Shown here piece by piece: positions 23,201-34,673 of a DNA stretch of 64,000 bases. The notes under the pieces were generated by a model. That model saw only the letters and a program-made list of their open reading frames with translations, was not told where the DNA came from and searched no databases. A program made the translations under genes and the position numbers. The stretch's first letter is position 1; every line of letters begins with the position of its first letter. The stretch spans positions 1,178,001-1,242,000 of the forward strand of contig JAWZSP010000005.1 in assembly GCA_034401135.1 (NCBI GenBank). Direction: 5' to 3'. This stretch comes from Volutella citrinella (taxonomy: Eukaryota > Ascomycota > Sordariomycetes > Hypocreales > Nectriaceae).

Positions 23201-25673
23201 GGCGCCGTCCAGGCCGTGCAGACCGGACATTAGGTGAAAGCATATCGTGATGGGATTGTAGTTCGTGGCTTGACAGGCCCCGAGCCTAAATCCCGCGGTC
23301 TGGGCCAGATGCGGACGATGACGCTTCTACACTGTGCAACGATCGTAAGGAAAGGGCCTCTGTGGTGGAACTGATGGACGACTGCGAGTCGAGTGCCTCG
23401 CTACACTCCACGGCGTTCGAAATGGTACACAGTCTGTGGTCTGTTACACAATTTCTGGTGCGACCAAAGGTTTGAACAAGGTTGCGGGACTCTCGAGGCA
23501 CATGTTGCGTGGGGGTTTCATCAGCATTTTGCCACGGACAAGGGGTCTCGGCTCACAAGGCAGCTGGTGAGGCAAACGGGCGAGGATGGTTGTCGAGGCG
23601 GCGCAAACATGATTGTTTGAAAGAAACGACTTACACAGGAGTTCTCCAGGATGAGAGCTGCCTAGCTATGGATGTGCGTGTGTCAAGGTCGCACCTTCCG
23701 ACCTCGCCAACAGCCAGCAAGCCACTGTTTTGGTTGGAAGACAGAAGGCTGAGCCTGGCAAGGTGCCAATATAGGTCTCTCCGGGCCCCACAGCCACAGC
23801 ACGCCTCGAATAGCACTGATCGTAGGAGCTGATAACAGAATGCACCGAGAACAAGCGCAGGAGAGGAGGCGCAAAAATGAAAACGCGAATCAGAGCAAGG
23901 GAGGCATCGCCCTGGGCGTGGATGCAATCTGGAATGGAAAGAAGGGCTGGCCAAGCTGGGCGTCCAATCAGGGGCGGCAGGTTCGCATTAATCACCAAAA
24001 CGCCAAATCCACTGATAAGGCGTGCGAGATGTGGGATGGGCCAGATGGGCAGCCAAGGCAGGCAGCATAACATCAGCTGCAGCTGCAGGTGCACCCAGCC
24101 AGCCAAGTTGCGCGCACAGTGGCACAGAGCCGTCAGCGACACGGCCACTTCCACCCTGGATGCACGCAGCGGCACGCCACTACTGCGCTCGAAGCCACGA
24201 TTTCTACTTTGCGGCTGGGCTCCGTCGCTATGGCTGCCTGAACAGGCCTAGGGGTCGACGCCAAAGGATCTTTCTCGGTGCTAATTATCTGCACTCATCA
24301 CGACGACGGCCAGGTTAGGGTCAGCCGAGGGCTACATTCACCCACTGATACGGTTCCAGCAGTGTGAGGCCCGGTGCCGCCCTGCCGACCCTGTAGCTGC
24401 GCTGATGTCAATAGCGTCCTTTCTCTCCTGCCCGGACAAGCACTGAGAGTCAGCGTTGTAGTCGCTAGCTTTCCCCAGGCGTTGCTCACCACCCCTCTGG
24501 GGACGTGCCTTGACTTCCCTTCATCGCCTCTGGGATCCACACTCTCCCCCCTCCCTCCCCGAACAGGGGGGTCTTATCAGTTCCCCCAGAACTCTGTCCC
24601 TCCAGGCTCCCCTCCTCCCTCCGCCCTCCGCATCCTTGATTGGCGGCCCCAGCGCCTTGGCTCCGGGCATAACCCATGTCGCACAAGCCAAGGGTGGGCT
24701 TGGCAGGGCATGGGCTGCTTTGGTACTTCAAGGCTTGGGGTCTCTATTCTGATGACTTGAGCCGCTGACACATGGCATGGCGACGTGGGATTCAGCACGT
24801 CTGCCCAAGAGAAATCATTTCTGAAAAGCCTCGTGGAGCGTGCTTTCGGGTGCAAGCGGCGCATGTGCTTGCTCGTCACTGGCTGTCGACGACTTGCTTG
24901 TATGCAGTGCTCATCAAAACCTGTAATTATTACGTACGCCATCAGAGGGGACCAACTGGAACTACAACTTACACCACTTGATGTGCCCACGATGCGTACA
25001 CGTCCACCCTCGTTGGTGTTTTGGTTTCGAGTATTTACAAAATTGGGTGTTGCATCTCCGACCGCAACCCCAGTCGAATACTACAGCATAACCTCTGTCC
25101 GCTGGTTACCCGTGCGAGCTTGTGCTGGCTGCTGGCCTAGACTGTCGCGGTGGATGCACGTCCCGGGATGAGCTGGAATACATGCAACTGGCCATATCCG
25201 TCTGGGATTCTTGCTCCGTGAATTATCTTTACATCATAGTTAGTGGGTATGTCTCCGATAGTCCCTTTGTTTGTTCATACCTAGACAAATCCTCAGTTCT
25301 GGTTCGCGGAGATCGACATCCGAAACGCACGTCTAATCGCAGGATCGAGGATGAGCGGATCAACGGCGGCTTCAGTCGTCATTTATGGCAGGTATTAAAC
25401 AATGGCCCCCGCACTCGGAGCAATGCCCAGATCGCCATGTTCGTCCCGCCCTTATCATAGTTGAGGTGGAACTTGCATCCTGGCGTCAGAATATGTAGGT
25501 GGCTTCAAAGGGGTATCAATCAGATATCAGAAGCGACGAATCTTGGCTGCCAATGGCGACTTTCCACACATTGATAAAGAGGCTACCTTGACACATCGCC
25601 GTTAGGCATATGGTACTACATAGGCCGCTCATGACGCACTGCCAAGGTTCCCATCCTATGAGTTGCCGAGGCC
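20286..25673. other. 5.4 kb stretch without a convincing gene
   Basis: Upstream of zinc-finger paralogue 2 and downstream of GAL1, both on the minus strand. Frames up to about 180 codons (for example 20197-20745 minus, 23666-24175 minus) have no domain, coherent codon use or splice continuity. The left part likely holds the promoter and leader of the regulator; 25500-25673 likely the GAL1 3' UTR. Confidence 0.55.
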
Positions 25674-27311
25674 CTACAGACCCCCGTCTTGCACAAAGTA
25701 GACGGCACTTCCAGTTGCAGGCCGGCTCACCACAACCGCACCAGCCTTCTGCTCCTCCGAAAGCTCCAACTTGGAGAAATACTCGCGCTCTAGTGCCTCC
25801 TGGACGGCAGAAACCCTGTCCGCGGGTACCAGGTGCACGCTGCAGCCTCCCCAGCCGGCACCGCACACCCGCGAGCCGTATGCACCGGCGTCTCGCGCGA
25901 TGGCACAGATTTGGTCCAACTCTGGGCAGCTGCACTCGTAGAGGTCGCGGCACGACGCCTGTGTCAGATTGAACAGCCCGCCGAGCTCTTGGTTGAAAGC
26001 CGTGGTGTCGGTACGTCCGGTATGCACCGGTCGTTCCAGGAGAGTCAGGAACCGAATCACCCGGAGTGCCTCGGAGAAGACGTGTAGGGCGCGCTGGCGG
26101 AGCTTGAAGCGTTCGGCCCGAACCGGCAGGCGTGACATGAAGCGGGCCTCAAGGTCCTCGACGGTGATGTTGAGGACCTTTGCTACCTCCTCGCGAGTAT
26201 ATCCCTCCTCTTGAGTAAGAGTGTCCTTCGTGATCCCAACTAGCTTCTCTAGTTCTTCCTCCTTGGACAGGGTCTTTGCCGCAGCGTAATCGGAGCTGCC
26301 GCTGTGGTAGAAGAAGGTATCGTGGAAACCCTGGAGACTGATGCCCAGAGGCCCAGCATCCTCAGGCAGCTGAGTACCTGGTGGGTTGAGCACAGCGTTG
26401 AGATATGCCGCTGCGATGCTGCACTCGACAACACGCAGGTTGTAGTGGATGGGGCCGGTGACTTGCTTGTTGGACGTCACAAACGATTGAACCACGAGGA
26501 AACACAACTCTGGGTGCGTTGGAGGGAACTTGACAGGCCTGGCGGAGAGCTCTGGGCTGAAAGAAACGTGCAGTGCCGCACCCTTCTCTGAGAAGACGGA
26601 GGCGGACTGGTCCATTCTGTGATATGTGTGAGCAACAACAACTACCGCAAAGAAACCCAGGCGATAGGTTACTTACCCTCCTGAGTTGACACCCACGGCT
26701 CGCTCACTCACGATCGCCAACTCTGTGAGCTCCTTCTTATCCACCTGCTTCTCGCCATTGGCAATCATGACAGCCAGGGCACTGGTGGTCACCACGGCGG
26801 CGCTAGAGCTGAGTCCTCCGCCAGCGGGCACGTTGCCGTCCATGAGCAGTTCCATGTTGCCGGGTCGGAAGTCGTCGCCGTGCTTCTTCCTCAGGAGGTT
26901 CAGGACTCCGCGCAGACCGCTCTTGAAGTAGTTGATCCAGTCGAACTTGGTGGCGTCGATTTCCACGTCGCCCCCAAAGGGCACCTCGAACTCGCCTGAC
27001 GGGAACTTGTCGCCCTTGACGTTGGAGATGCGGATGCGGAAGCCCTTGGCGTCCGGGTCTGCGGGCGTAGTCGACACGGCCAGCAGCACATCGGCCGTGA
27101 TGGCCATTGGGAGGACCGAGTAGAGGGAGTAGTCGATGTGCTCGCCGATGATGTTGACGCGACCGGGAGACCGGGCCACGAAGGACGCTGGGTGGCCGTA
27201 GACGGCCTCAAACTCCTTGAGCAGGTTGTTCCATCTTTGTCCCTCGGCGGGGAGCGACGCGTCTGGATAGATGTCGGCCAGGCCGCTCACAACAGGCACG
27301 GTGCCAGACAT
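25674..27311 (-). CDS. GAL1: Galactokinase
   Basis: GHMP-family kinase phosphorylating alpha-D-galactose to galactose-1-phosphate with ATP, the entry step of the Leloir pathway, cytosolic. Two exons, 27311-26677 and 26616-25674, give 525 residues; the 60-base intron is GTAAGT...CACAG. All three GHMP signatures are present: PGRVNIIGEHIDY (residues 49-61), the ATP loop VPAGGGLSSSAA (161-172), and SRVCGAGWGGCS (about 460-471). The catalytic base is the Asp in GGMDQ, just after the splice junction. The start MSGTVPVV is chosen as the first in-frame ATG. The frame stays open upstream through a CTG tract but has no ATG. No other GAL genes are in the window, as usual for filamentous fungi, where they are dispersed. 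Confidence 0.95.
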
Positions 27312-27440
27312 GATGTAATGGGCGGGCTGCGATGATCTTGTTCCCTTTTCTATTCCGCCTTGCAGATTCTCAAACACGGAAACTGGGCTAGCTGTAGTGT
27401 CGCAGTGAATAACGCAGCGGCTCTGCTCAAGCTGCTCTCG

Positions 27441-27461
27441 CTGCTGCTGCTGCTGCTGCTG
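27441..27461. repeat. CTG trinucleotide repeat in the GAL1 leader
   Basis: Seven consecutive CTG units (CAG on the coding strand) about 130 bases upstream of the GAL1 start codon, probably in the 5' UTR. Confidence 0.8.
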
Positions 27462-27463
27462 TT

Positions 27464-28578
27464 CGGAATACACTTGCTAGTGAGTTGCTGCACGCTGTAG
27501 CTGATTCCCCGCAGCTTGCCCCTCGCTTTGTCTTGGTCTTGTGACGCAAGGTGGGATGTGACTGGATGACGTCGCCAAGAGAGCGACCTGCTTGTTTCGG
27601 ATGTGAGGGAAGGAGAGAGAATCGATTCAAACCACCGCTGCGAGATGTGCCCAGCATTTAAAAGGAAATGTTGCCATGTCCTGACGTGGAGCGGAACAAG
27701 CTTCGACAACAGCGTCGTGGAGTGATCATTAGCTCATCCCCAACACCCCGCAGTCTCACCTGGACGCTGCTGGCAAGTCTAGGATTCTAGGCATCCCCAC
27801 CGCTCGGCTTCGGCCAATTTCTGCAGCAAACGGTCCATATTTCCTTGGGTTATCGCCTCGTCGCTCGGCGGAGTTGTGGGTACGGCCCGCGCTTATAGGC
27901 GCGTGACTGTGGTCCTTTGAAAGGTTTGGCATTGGATTGGGGCGGCTCGTGGACGGTGGACAGGGAGTCAGGAATAGGGCAAGTTCAATTGACTGGGGTC
28001 GCGCCATCGTTGCGCCCCCTCCGCCACAGGCTACACTTGATAGACACGGCACACGACTTTTCCCGTGGCGGTACGATGGTGACCACATGGAAATTTCTAA
28101 CCGATTATATATCGAGAAGTCCAATTTCTTCCGCTCCAATACTAGAGCGACTTCTAGCCCAAGGAAGGCTTGTCTCTTCCGGCCATGATGATGGTAGCGG
28201 GCTTCGGCGGACATTACGCCGAGACTAGATTCCCTCACTTCAAGACCATGATCGCCTCATAACACAAACTGTTGGTGCAGTCCGTCCATAAATGGAGCAG
28301 GAAAATCAATGAACGAAACGAAAACATAACCTAGGGCTGGCCGGCTGTCAGTTGGCTGCCCGAGATCTAGCAAATGCCTTGCAGCTGGCGAACACTGGCA
28401 CGGCACTCGAACAGAATGTGACCACAACAATGGCTGAGAGGCAACACAAATGCCCGCCGCTCTATGGCTTTTTTGTTCACAAATTTGCACCAAGCCTTCC
28501 GCGGAACACACCCCTTTGGATAGCCTCTCTACCTCGCTGAACAAAAAAGAGAAAAACATCCGAGATACTGGCATTCCC
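27464..28578. other. Divergent intergenic region between GAL1 and the next gene
   Basis: About 1.1 kb that should hold the promoters of both GAL1 (minus) and the 28579 gene (plus). No further gene seen. Confidence 0.6.
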
Positions 28579-29355
28579 ATGGCTCACTCTGAAGGCCTCG
28601 TGCCAGGGACGCTGTACTTGACCGTCAGCGTCCCAGACGAATTACAGGAGCTACACATGCCAACGACTCATCACAGCGATCTAATGTCGGCAAACAAGTT
28701 CTTAGAGGAGATCAACAATACTTTCAGCTTGCTCAACTACAAGCACGACAACGAGTTTGACTGGGGCATCTACTGGCATCGCGATGTTCGTGACGGGACT
28801 TGGTACACTCTCCGCCTCCGCCCGGGATCTGGGGATACGCCACGCCCCAGGTACGTGCTAGACAGGCATGACACGCAACAGTCTCCCCGGCTCTTCAGAC
28901 ACGTTGTCGGGCTGATCGAGGTCCTCACGATCCCAGATGTCGAACCCGAAGACATCACAGCGTACATAGACTGGCTGGCGCCGAGAGCGGCTGGGCAGAC
29001 TTTCCGCAGCTTCACCTGGGCGTCGTCTGTCTTTCTGCGGACTCGTAGACACGTAGCCAAGGTGAAGCACATGGCTGACCCCAAGGCAGAGGGCTTCGAC
29101 GTCACGACACTGCTCCACGAGGCTCTCGAATTTGCCCACCATGAACTGTGGTATTCGTTGGCAGGACAGCTACCGAGACCCATCTTCGTCCCTGAATGTA
29201 TACTCGACATGCGGGACTGGTACGATGAGGACCAGGTGGACCTGACCTCTGAGTCTGAAGATATTGCTTCCGAGGAATGGACCAGCGAGGAAAGCGATGC
29301 GTGCTTCTCGGATAGTTTTGATAATGTCATAATAGCCGACAACGAGGCGGAGTGA
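28579..29355 (+). CDS. Hypothetical protein, acidic C-terminus
   Basis: Single-exon frame of 258 residues starting MAHSEGLVPG; the frame stays open upstream, but this ATG has a good context (CCCATGG) and precedes the region with protein-like composition. No signal peptide or membrane segment. The middle is rich in Trp, Tyr, His and Arg (FDWGIYWHRD, TWYTLRLRPG, FRHVVGLIEVL, ITAYIDWLAPR), suggesting a compact alpha/beta fold. The last 40 residues are strongly acidic (EDQVDLTSESEDIASEEW). I do not recognise a family; it resembles lineage-specific fungal proteins. Confidence 0.7.
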   Translation: MAHSEGLVPGTLYLTVSVPDELQELHMPTTHHSDLMSANKFLEEINNTFSLLNYKHDNEFDWGIYWHRDVRDGTWYTLRLRPGSGDTPRPRYVLDRHDTQQSPRLFRHVVGLIEVLTIPDVEPEDITAYIDWLAPRAAGQTFRSFTWASSVFLRTRRHVAKVKHMADPKAEGFDVTTLLHEALEFAHHELWYSLAGQLPRPIFVPECILDMRDWYDEDQVDLTSESEDIASEEWTSEESDACFSDSFDNVIIADNEAE

Positions 29356-30436
29356 CGTGTAAGTGGACAATTCTGGCTACTAGTAGCTGTCTCATCAACT
29401 TGATCGGATTGACGCTAATGGTTGCAACAGGTTATCAGGAGTTTGCAGAGGATCTGTCACCCCCCCTTGGCTACCCTAGTCAGCCTATGTCGAGGCAGAA
29501 CGAGGATGGCATCCTGTGCTGAGCGGGATTGCGCAAGATTGAGCGTAGGACAAGGGTCGCCTCACGATGGATGCTGAAACAGCTGGCAAGACGTCATGTC
29601 AAGGCTGGGAGTTGACGACCGTGACGACCCCACCATGGCCACGCTATGGGCCGTCTCCTGCAAGTTCTCTGATCGATGTCTTCTAATGCTGGGATAACTT
29701 ACACGGCCCTATTCCGGCCGGATGAACTGGCGAGGGCCCGGATTGGCGACTAGACATTAGACCCTGCTCAACTGCGGATTAATTGAATTTAAGCATTAAA
29801 CCACCACTAGCTTTGGTGCTTCTTGCGTCTCGTCGTTGTCATGGGGGAATGTGATCATCCTGGTCGGAGGCGGGCCACTTCATGGGCGGTAGTGTCTCAC
29901 ATCAAACAGGGTATGCTGAGACAATCTTTATCATTGATTACATGTAGAGCCTCGTGTCTGCAACCTACTGGTAGTGGTGGACATACACTGACCGAGCAGC
30001 CGATGGCATGGACCGAGCCACCTTCATGATTGGCAGATTGGAAGGCACTGATGCACAGGGCCTGACCGGATCGCAGCCAAGCGTCAACGTCATTCGCCAC
30101 AGCTGCCCAGCTCCTTCCGTCGGGACATCGTGCTGAATTGTACTGAGAGCGGCATCGCTGCCCAGTTGGCAACAGCGAAGGTTTGCTCGGACCCCAATGA
30201 GGAAAGCGGCACACGGGCAGGCGGGGAAAGCTGTCAGTCGAAGTCACCTGCCATCAGGGAGCTGCCTGCCACCTTTAAAAACACTTCTTGGGAGAGGTCT
30301 GACGCAGTCGCTTCTACCTTTTCACACAACACACTATCTCTCATCACACCGAGCCCAGCTCCATCTGAGATACCAAGCACACACAACACACCTCACCTAC
30401 ACCTTCAACTCAAACCAAACCAAGAAATCAGCCATC
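29356..30436. other. Intergenic region upstream of the metallothionein
   Basis: No gene seen. The right end should be the metallothionein promoter: a TTTAAAA element lies at 30274-30280 and a CA-rich leader with CACAACACAC-type runs extends to the ATG. Confidence 0.6.
30182..30189 (+). promoter_or_regulatory. Possible copper-responsive element (TTTGCTCG)
   Basis: TTTGCTCG about 250 bases upstream of the metallothionein ATG matches the core TTTGCTC bound by Mac1/Cuf1-type copper regulators. A single short match; functional use is inferred. Confidence 0.3.
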
Positions 30437-30595
30437 ATGGGTGACTGCGGATGCGCTACTTCTGGCACTTGCAACTGTGGCTCCGGCTGCACCTGCGCCA
30501 ACTGCCCTGTAAGTCGTCCTTGCCGTCCACATTGGCCTTGAGAGGACATGGCCTCAAGACGACTGGCAACTAACGTTTTATTCCAGCACAAATAA
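30437..30595 (+). CDS. Copper metallothionein, 26 residues
   Basis: A two-exon micro-gene. Exon 1 (30437-30508) encodes 24 residues beginning MGDCGC; a 78-base intron (GTAAGT, branch CTAAC, TTCCAG) follows; exon 2 (30587-30595) adds His-Lys and a stop. The seven cysteines are at 4, 6, 12, 14, 18, 20 and 23, so C-x-C, C-x-C, C-x-C and a final C, the spacing of the Neurospora crassa copper metallothionein, whose CNCGSGC core is also present. No aromatic residues; the rest is Gly/Ser/Thr/Asn. It would bind about six Cu(I) ions through thiolates in the cytosol and buffer excess copper. Expression is probably metal-induced; a TTTAAAA box and CA-rich leader lie upstream. Confidence 0.93.
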
Positions 30596-30921
30596 GCACG
30601 ATCACTCCAACCTTCCTGACGAGATGATGGAACCTGAGAGCAAGATGGGAGAATCAATTTTGGGCCCGTAGTGGCACGCGGAAGAGGCCTGGGAAGTTTG
30701 CAATCACTGTTATGGCCGCTCGTTTCGACGACGACAAGGGGATCAGATCAATACAAGAAAATCAAGGTGCAATTCGACGCTATTCCATTCTGTTTTCTTC
30801 ATGATATTATCCAAGTAATCCTGCCCGGGCGTCCTCGTCGGGGAACATGGCCTCAAACTTGGCCTCGTCGCTATTAGTATCAAAATGATCCGCCCCCGCG
30901 CACATCGCATCCATCCGTATC
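30596..30921. other. Convergent intergenic region
   Basis: 326 bases between the 3' ends of the metallothionein (plus) and the membrane-protein gene (minus); presumably both 3' UTRs. No gene. Confidence 0.7.
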
Positions 30922-31788
30922 CTATTCAAGGTCCTCGTCAGAGGGAAAGAAGGCGAGCACAGGACTCAAGGCTTGGCTTCGCCAGTCGAGTCCTATTGTT
31001 AGCCCCACACGTTCCTCGTCCACATTATGTCGGCCCAGGTCGGAGTATTGATGCTTGAGAACAGGGAGTTTTTGGTTTCGCTCCGACCATTCGATGCCAT
31101 GCCTCTTCCCACGAAGATAAACCACCATCAAACCTGTACAGAGAAACCTCAAGCCGTGAAATACGGCCAAAACTACTGATACGACAAAGGTGGCCTGCGC
31201 AATGTGGCAGTAGTTCTTGACGCTGGCCCAACTCTCAGAACAACCACGCTCGAGGTACCACGGATGTCGGCTTGGGTGCTCTGGATCAGAAAAGTCTCCC
31301 GAGGACTGGTTGATGGTGCTCACGACCCATAGCGTGGCGAGGAGCGCGTCGTAGAACATGTCGACATAGCTAGGCAGGTAGTTGAAGTAAGTCATGGTCG
31401 CTCGGGCGAGGAACACGACACCGCCAACAATGGCGATGGCCAGATTCGAATCAGTCAGTCTAAAGGGAACCAGTTAGATAGCAGAACGACTACGCAGGCT
31501 ATAAACGTAATTGACCAGCTAACAAGGAATCTCGTACCTCTGAGACCAGATAAGAGGAATATCGGGCGGCTCCTCGTGGTTGGCGTAGAAGTAGATGCGC
31601 TTTTTGGGGTTCGAATTCCACCCAGCAGACCCTCCGTTCTCCCACAGCTTGGTTCTGAAGCTATCGGGGTATGCTATACTAAGCAGTATGATGGCCGTGG
31701 TGGCTAGAGCGAGCTCGATTCCGAGGAGGACAGAAGTCAGTGCGCCGCGTCGCATTTTCATAGCGAGCAAAGTCAAGAAACCCGTCAT
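30922..31788 (-). CDS. Four-helix membrane protein of unknown function
   Basis: Two exons, 31788-31538 and 31459-30922, give 262 residues; the 78-base intron (GTACGA...TTTAG) keeps frame at a split Arg codon. Four hydrophobic segments are visible, near residues 16-40 (ALTSVLLGIELALATTAI), 88-107 (NLAIAIVGGVVFLARATM), 115-133 (YDALLATLWVVSTI) and 158-185 (ATFVVSVVLAVFHGLRFLC). A polar loop, PKKRIYFYANHEEPP, separates the first two, and a charged cytosolic-type tail of about 75 residues ends the protein. Four helices and a short N-terminus resemble fungal MARVEL-domain-like proteins, but no diagnostic motif is clear. Another Met at residue 10 could also be the start. Confidence 0.8.
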
Positions 31789-33074
31789 GTGAACGGCGTC
31801 TCAAAAGAAAGGAAATACAAAGGATTGATAAGATTCAGACTATTGAGAATGATGTTTTGGATTGTAGGAGGCGCCAAGTCCGTGTCGGGAGACTGTTGCG
31901 TGAGCCTGGCGAGGGTGGGCCAAACTTGCTCATACTGCCGCAGCATGGGTCTGGAGAGTCGGCGATGGAGCCCCCGGTAGCATTACACAAGGGTGAATCG
32001 GAGAAATACAAGCTCTTTTCGGATTGGGGATGCATGGTATATGTAACAAGATGCTGTTTAGATTATGGATTCCTCTTGTAACTGGGCGCGGGCCAACGCC
32101 TTGCGGGAGGCGGCTTATGCAAATACCGCCGGCATCATGCCAAATTATCTGCTAGCACCCGAACGGCCATGACACATCAAGCTGCAGATCAAATATATAA
32201 CGAGATGAGACTTGTTCGGGGCTTACACTCGCCGTGTCTGGACCCGGTGAGCGAGCACAGCGCATGACGAGGGTGATTTGTTTTCCCAAAAAGGCCCCAG
32301 ATGACATGGCACATCGGAGGCGAGGCGAGACCCCCGGCCAGCGGGTCGCCGATTGACAACTCCCGCACCTTTGAATAGAGGGCACAAGCAGCCCTGCTGA
32401 GATTATGATGGCTTTCCTGGTGCGTGCCTTCACATGGGCATTAGCCATCCGTCACCTGGAGCATGTGCCTGAGCCAGTGCCTAAGCCAATGCTGCATCCC
32501 TCGGCGCTAGCTTAGAGGAATCGGCAAACGCCTAATCCTTGCAACATGTCATGACGTTACAACTCACATTGAAGAAGATCAAGTGCGTGCTGAGTGAGGG
32601 CACCGTCCTGACTCCTGGGTGCGACAAACAAGGCTGATGCGGCTTGAGTTTATTCCTACGTGCCTGAGGCCGGTCAGGCAAAAGGGGCGCTTCCTCCGCC
32701 GTCGTCAGGCTTGGGCAGAGACGTTCCAGCAGGTGATGATGTAACGCAAGGCAGCTCCCCCCACCAGCCCACCTGCCAGGCATGCCGAGGAGCTTACCTC
32801 TTTGCGCGCCTTGCTTTCCCCCCAACACCACGACCATACAAACGCTCTTTCACCCACGCCGAGGCGCTCCGTCTGGCCTGGCAACCTCATTTGTGTCAGC
32901 GTCAGCCCTGCTCATCTGCATTTTCCTCTCCCCCGCCGCTATCGGCTTCTCCCATTCTCCTCCTCCGCCCGTCCGGCGGCTTTTGTCATGAGATAGACTC
33001 GCCTTTGTCCAAAAGCCTTCCCCACAAAGCAGCACGCGACCTCAGCAGCCAGCCCGTCGCGCCGTCGCTGCACA
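31789..33074. other. Divergent intergenic region
   Basis: About 1.3 kb between the membrane-protein gene (minus) and the RING-CH gene (plus), holding both promoters. Pyrimidine-rich just upstream of 33075. No gene seen. Confidence 0.6.
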
Positions 33075-34673
33075 ATGACACCCGACTCATCCAACGCCGT
33101 CATCCCCGCCACCGCCGCCGACGCCGCAGCTCCCCCTCCGCGAATACACGATGCGCCCCGGCGGTGCTTCATCTGCCTGACCGACCAAGAGCCCAGCGAT
33201 CCGCCGGGGACATGGGTCGACCCTTGCCCGTGCACCCTCGAGGCGCACCAAGATTGCATGCTCTCATGGGTGACGGACTGCGAGCGGTCCAACAAGCCTC
33301 TGCAATGCCCCGTGTGCAAGTCCAAGATCAACCTCGAGGGCCCCTGGGATCCCCTCGTTGCCTTTACCGATGCGGTGGGCACCAAGTTCACCCGCGCCAG
33401 CCCCTTTATGCTGCTCACGTCCGTTAGCCTCGGCGTGCAGTTTAGCTTGCAGATGTATGGCGCCGTGGCTATGTGGACGTTTGCGGGCCGTGAGACCATG
33501 ATGGACTACCTTTTCGGCCCTGAGCTGGGAGGCTTGGGACTCCCGGGGCGGCCGCTACGGAGCGCCGGCCAGCGCCTCGGGCACGCTCTCATTCTCACCA
33601 ACATTGCGCCGGCCCTGCTCATCGGGCAGCTCACGCCCTGGCTTGGTAACAAAGTCTTTGTCTCTACGGCTTCTTTGGTAAGTGCTAGCCTCGCCTCGGT
33701 GCGTGGGCATAATGGCAGCTAACTTGCGCCTCTCTAGTACGGTGTATATCACTTTATGCACGACGAACACTTCCTGGCTTGGCCACCGTCCCCTCAGCTG
33801 GCCATGACCGTGTTCCCCTACGTCCGCTCGGCCTATTTGAGCCTCTGGAGGGAATTTGTTTTCCCTTTTGAAGTGAACCTCAACCGGACGCTTCTCGGGC
33901 TGCCACCCCTGGAGCCCAGGCCAGAAGGCCGCCCAGCCAACAACCAGAGGGAAGCAAATGGCGCAAACCGTAATGCCGAGGGCGGCGTGGTTGCCTTCCT
34001 CAATAACCTTCTGGACGCTTTAGACCCTGAGGACGAAGACGAGCGCGCAGACAATGGCCAAGGCCCACTTCGGGTACAGCATCGGGAGGAAGAGGACGAC
34101 AACGGAGACGTCTTCATGGAGGTGGTAATTGAAGGGCATATCGGTGGCGATGACGATGAGGACGAGCACGACGGGTTTGAGCCGCTTGGCGAGCAGGCTC
34201 TGCAAGAAGTAATGGATGGACAGGATGGCGGGGACCACCCAGCAGAGGCTCCAGCACCCGAGGCAGAAGAGGGGCAGGCTGCACCAGCCAACGACGACGA
34301 TGCGCAGGGGAACGATGTGCCACAAGCTCCTCCGGCGCGACGACCGGGCCTCGGCAGCATTCTGTCAGGTGTTTCCAACGCCATTGTCAGCGCCCTGATC
34401 CTGCCGGGCATCTCTTTTGCCATGGGCGAGCTCCTCCGGCTGGCCCTTCCCAAGAGCTGGACTGCGACACCACGGGGTCGGTGGTACGGCTCAGCTGGTA
34501 TTGTGCGGCCAGGACTGCTGCAACAGCAATGGGGCCGCAGCCTGGTGGGAGGGTGTCTGTTCGCCGTGATGAGAGACGTGCTCCGGCTGTACACCAAGTA
34601 CCGCAAGGTGGCCAACATGGGCAAGCGGAGGGTCAAGAACGTGGATAATCGTCGCCGGGCCACCACCAAGTGA
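33075..34673 (+). CDS. RING-CH (MARCH-type) membrane E3 ubiquitin ligase-like protein
   Basis: Two exons, 33075-33677 and 33738-34673, give 512 residues; the intron is 60 bases (GTAAGT...CTCTAG). Residues 31-81 form a C4HC3 RING-CH finger: C31-x2-C34, C51-x-C53, H58-x2-C61, C78-x2-C81, with the typical Trp after the sixth ligand (CMLSW). RING-CH proteins bind E2 enzymes and ubiquitinate membrane proteins. Hydrophobic segments follow (about 108-137, 168-190), then a conserved-looking stretch SAYLSLWREFVFPFEVNLNR. A long acidic, low-complexity loop (about 265-360) is followed by further hydrophobic segments (about 370-400 and 430-445) and a basic C-terminus. It is probably an ER or endomembrane protein; the substrate is unknown. 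It is smaller than Doa10/Ssm4. Confidence 0.85.

Noticed and set aside
23666..24175. Minus-strand 169-codon frame upstream of zinc-finger paralogue 2
   Set aside because: Overlapped by several equally long frames on both strands; hydrophobic stretches look compositional, not membrane helices of a real gene.
31610..31625. GGTTCGAATTCC resembling a tRNA B box
   Set aside because: Lies within an exon of the membrane-protein gene, with no A box or acceptor stem at the right distance.
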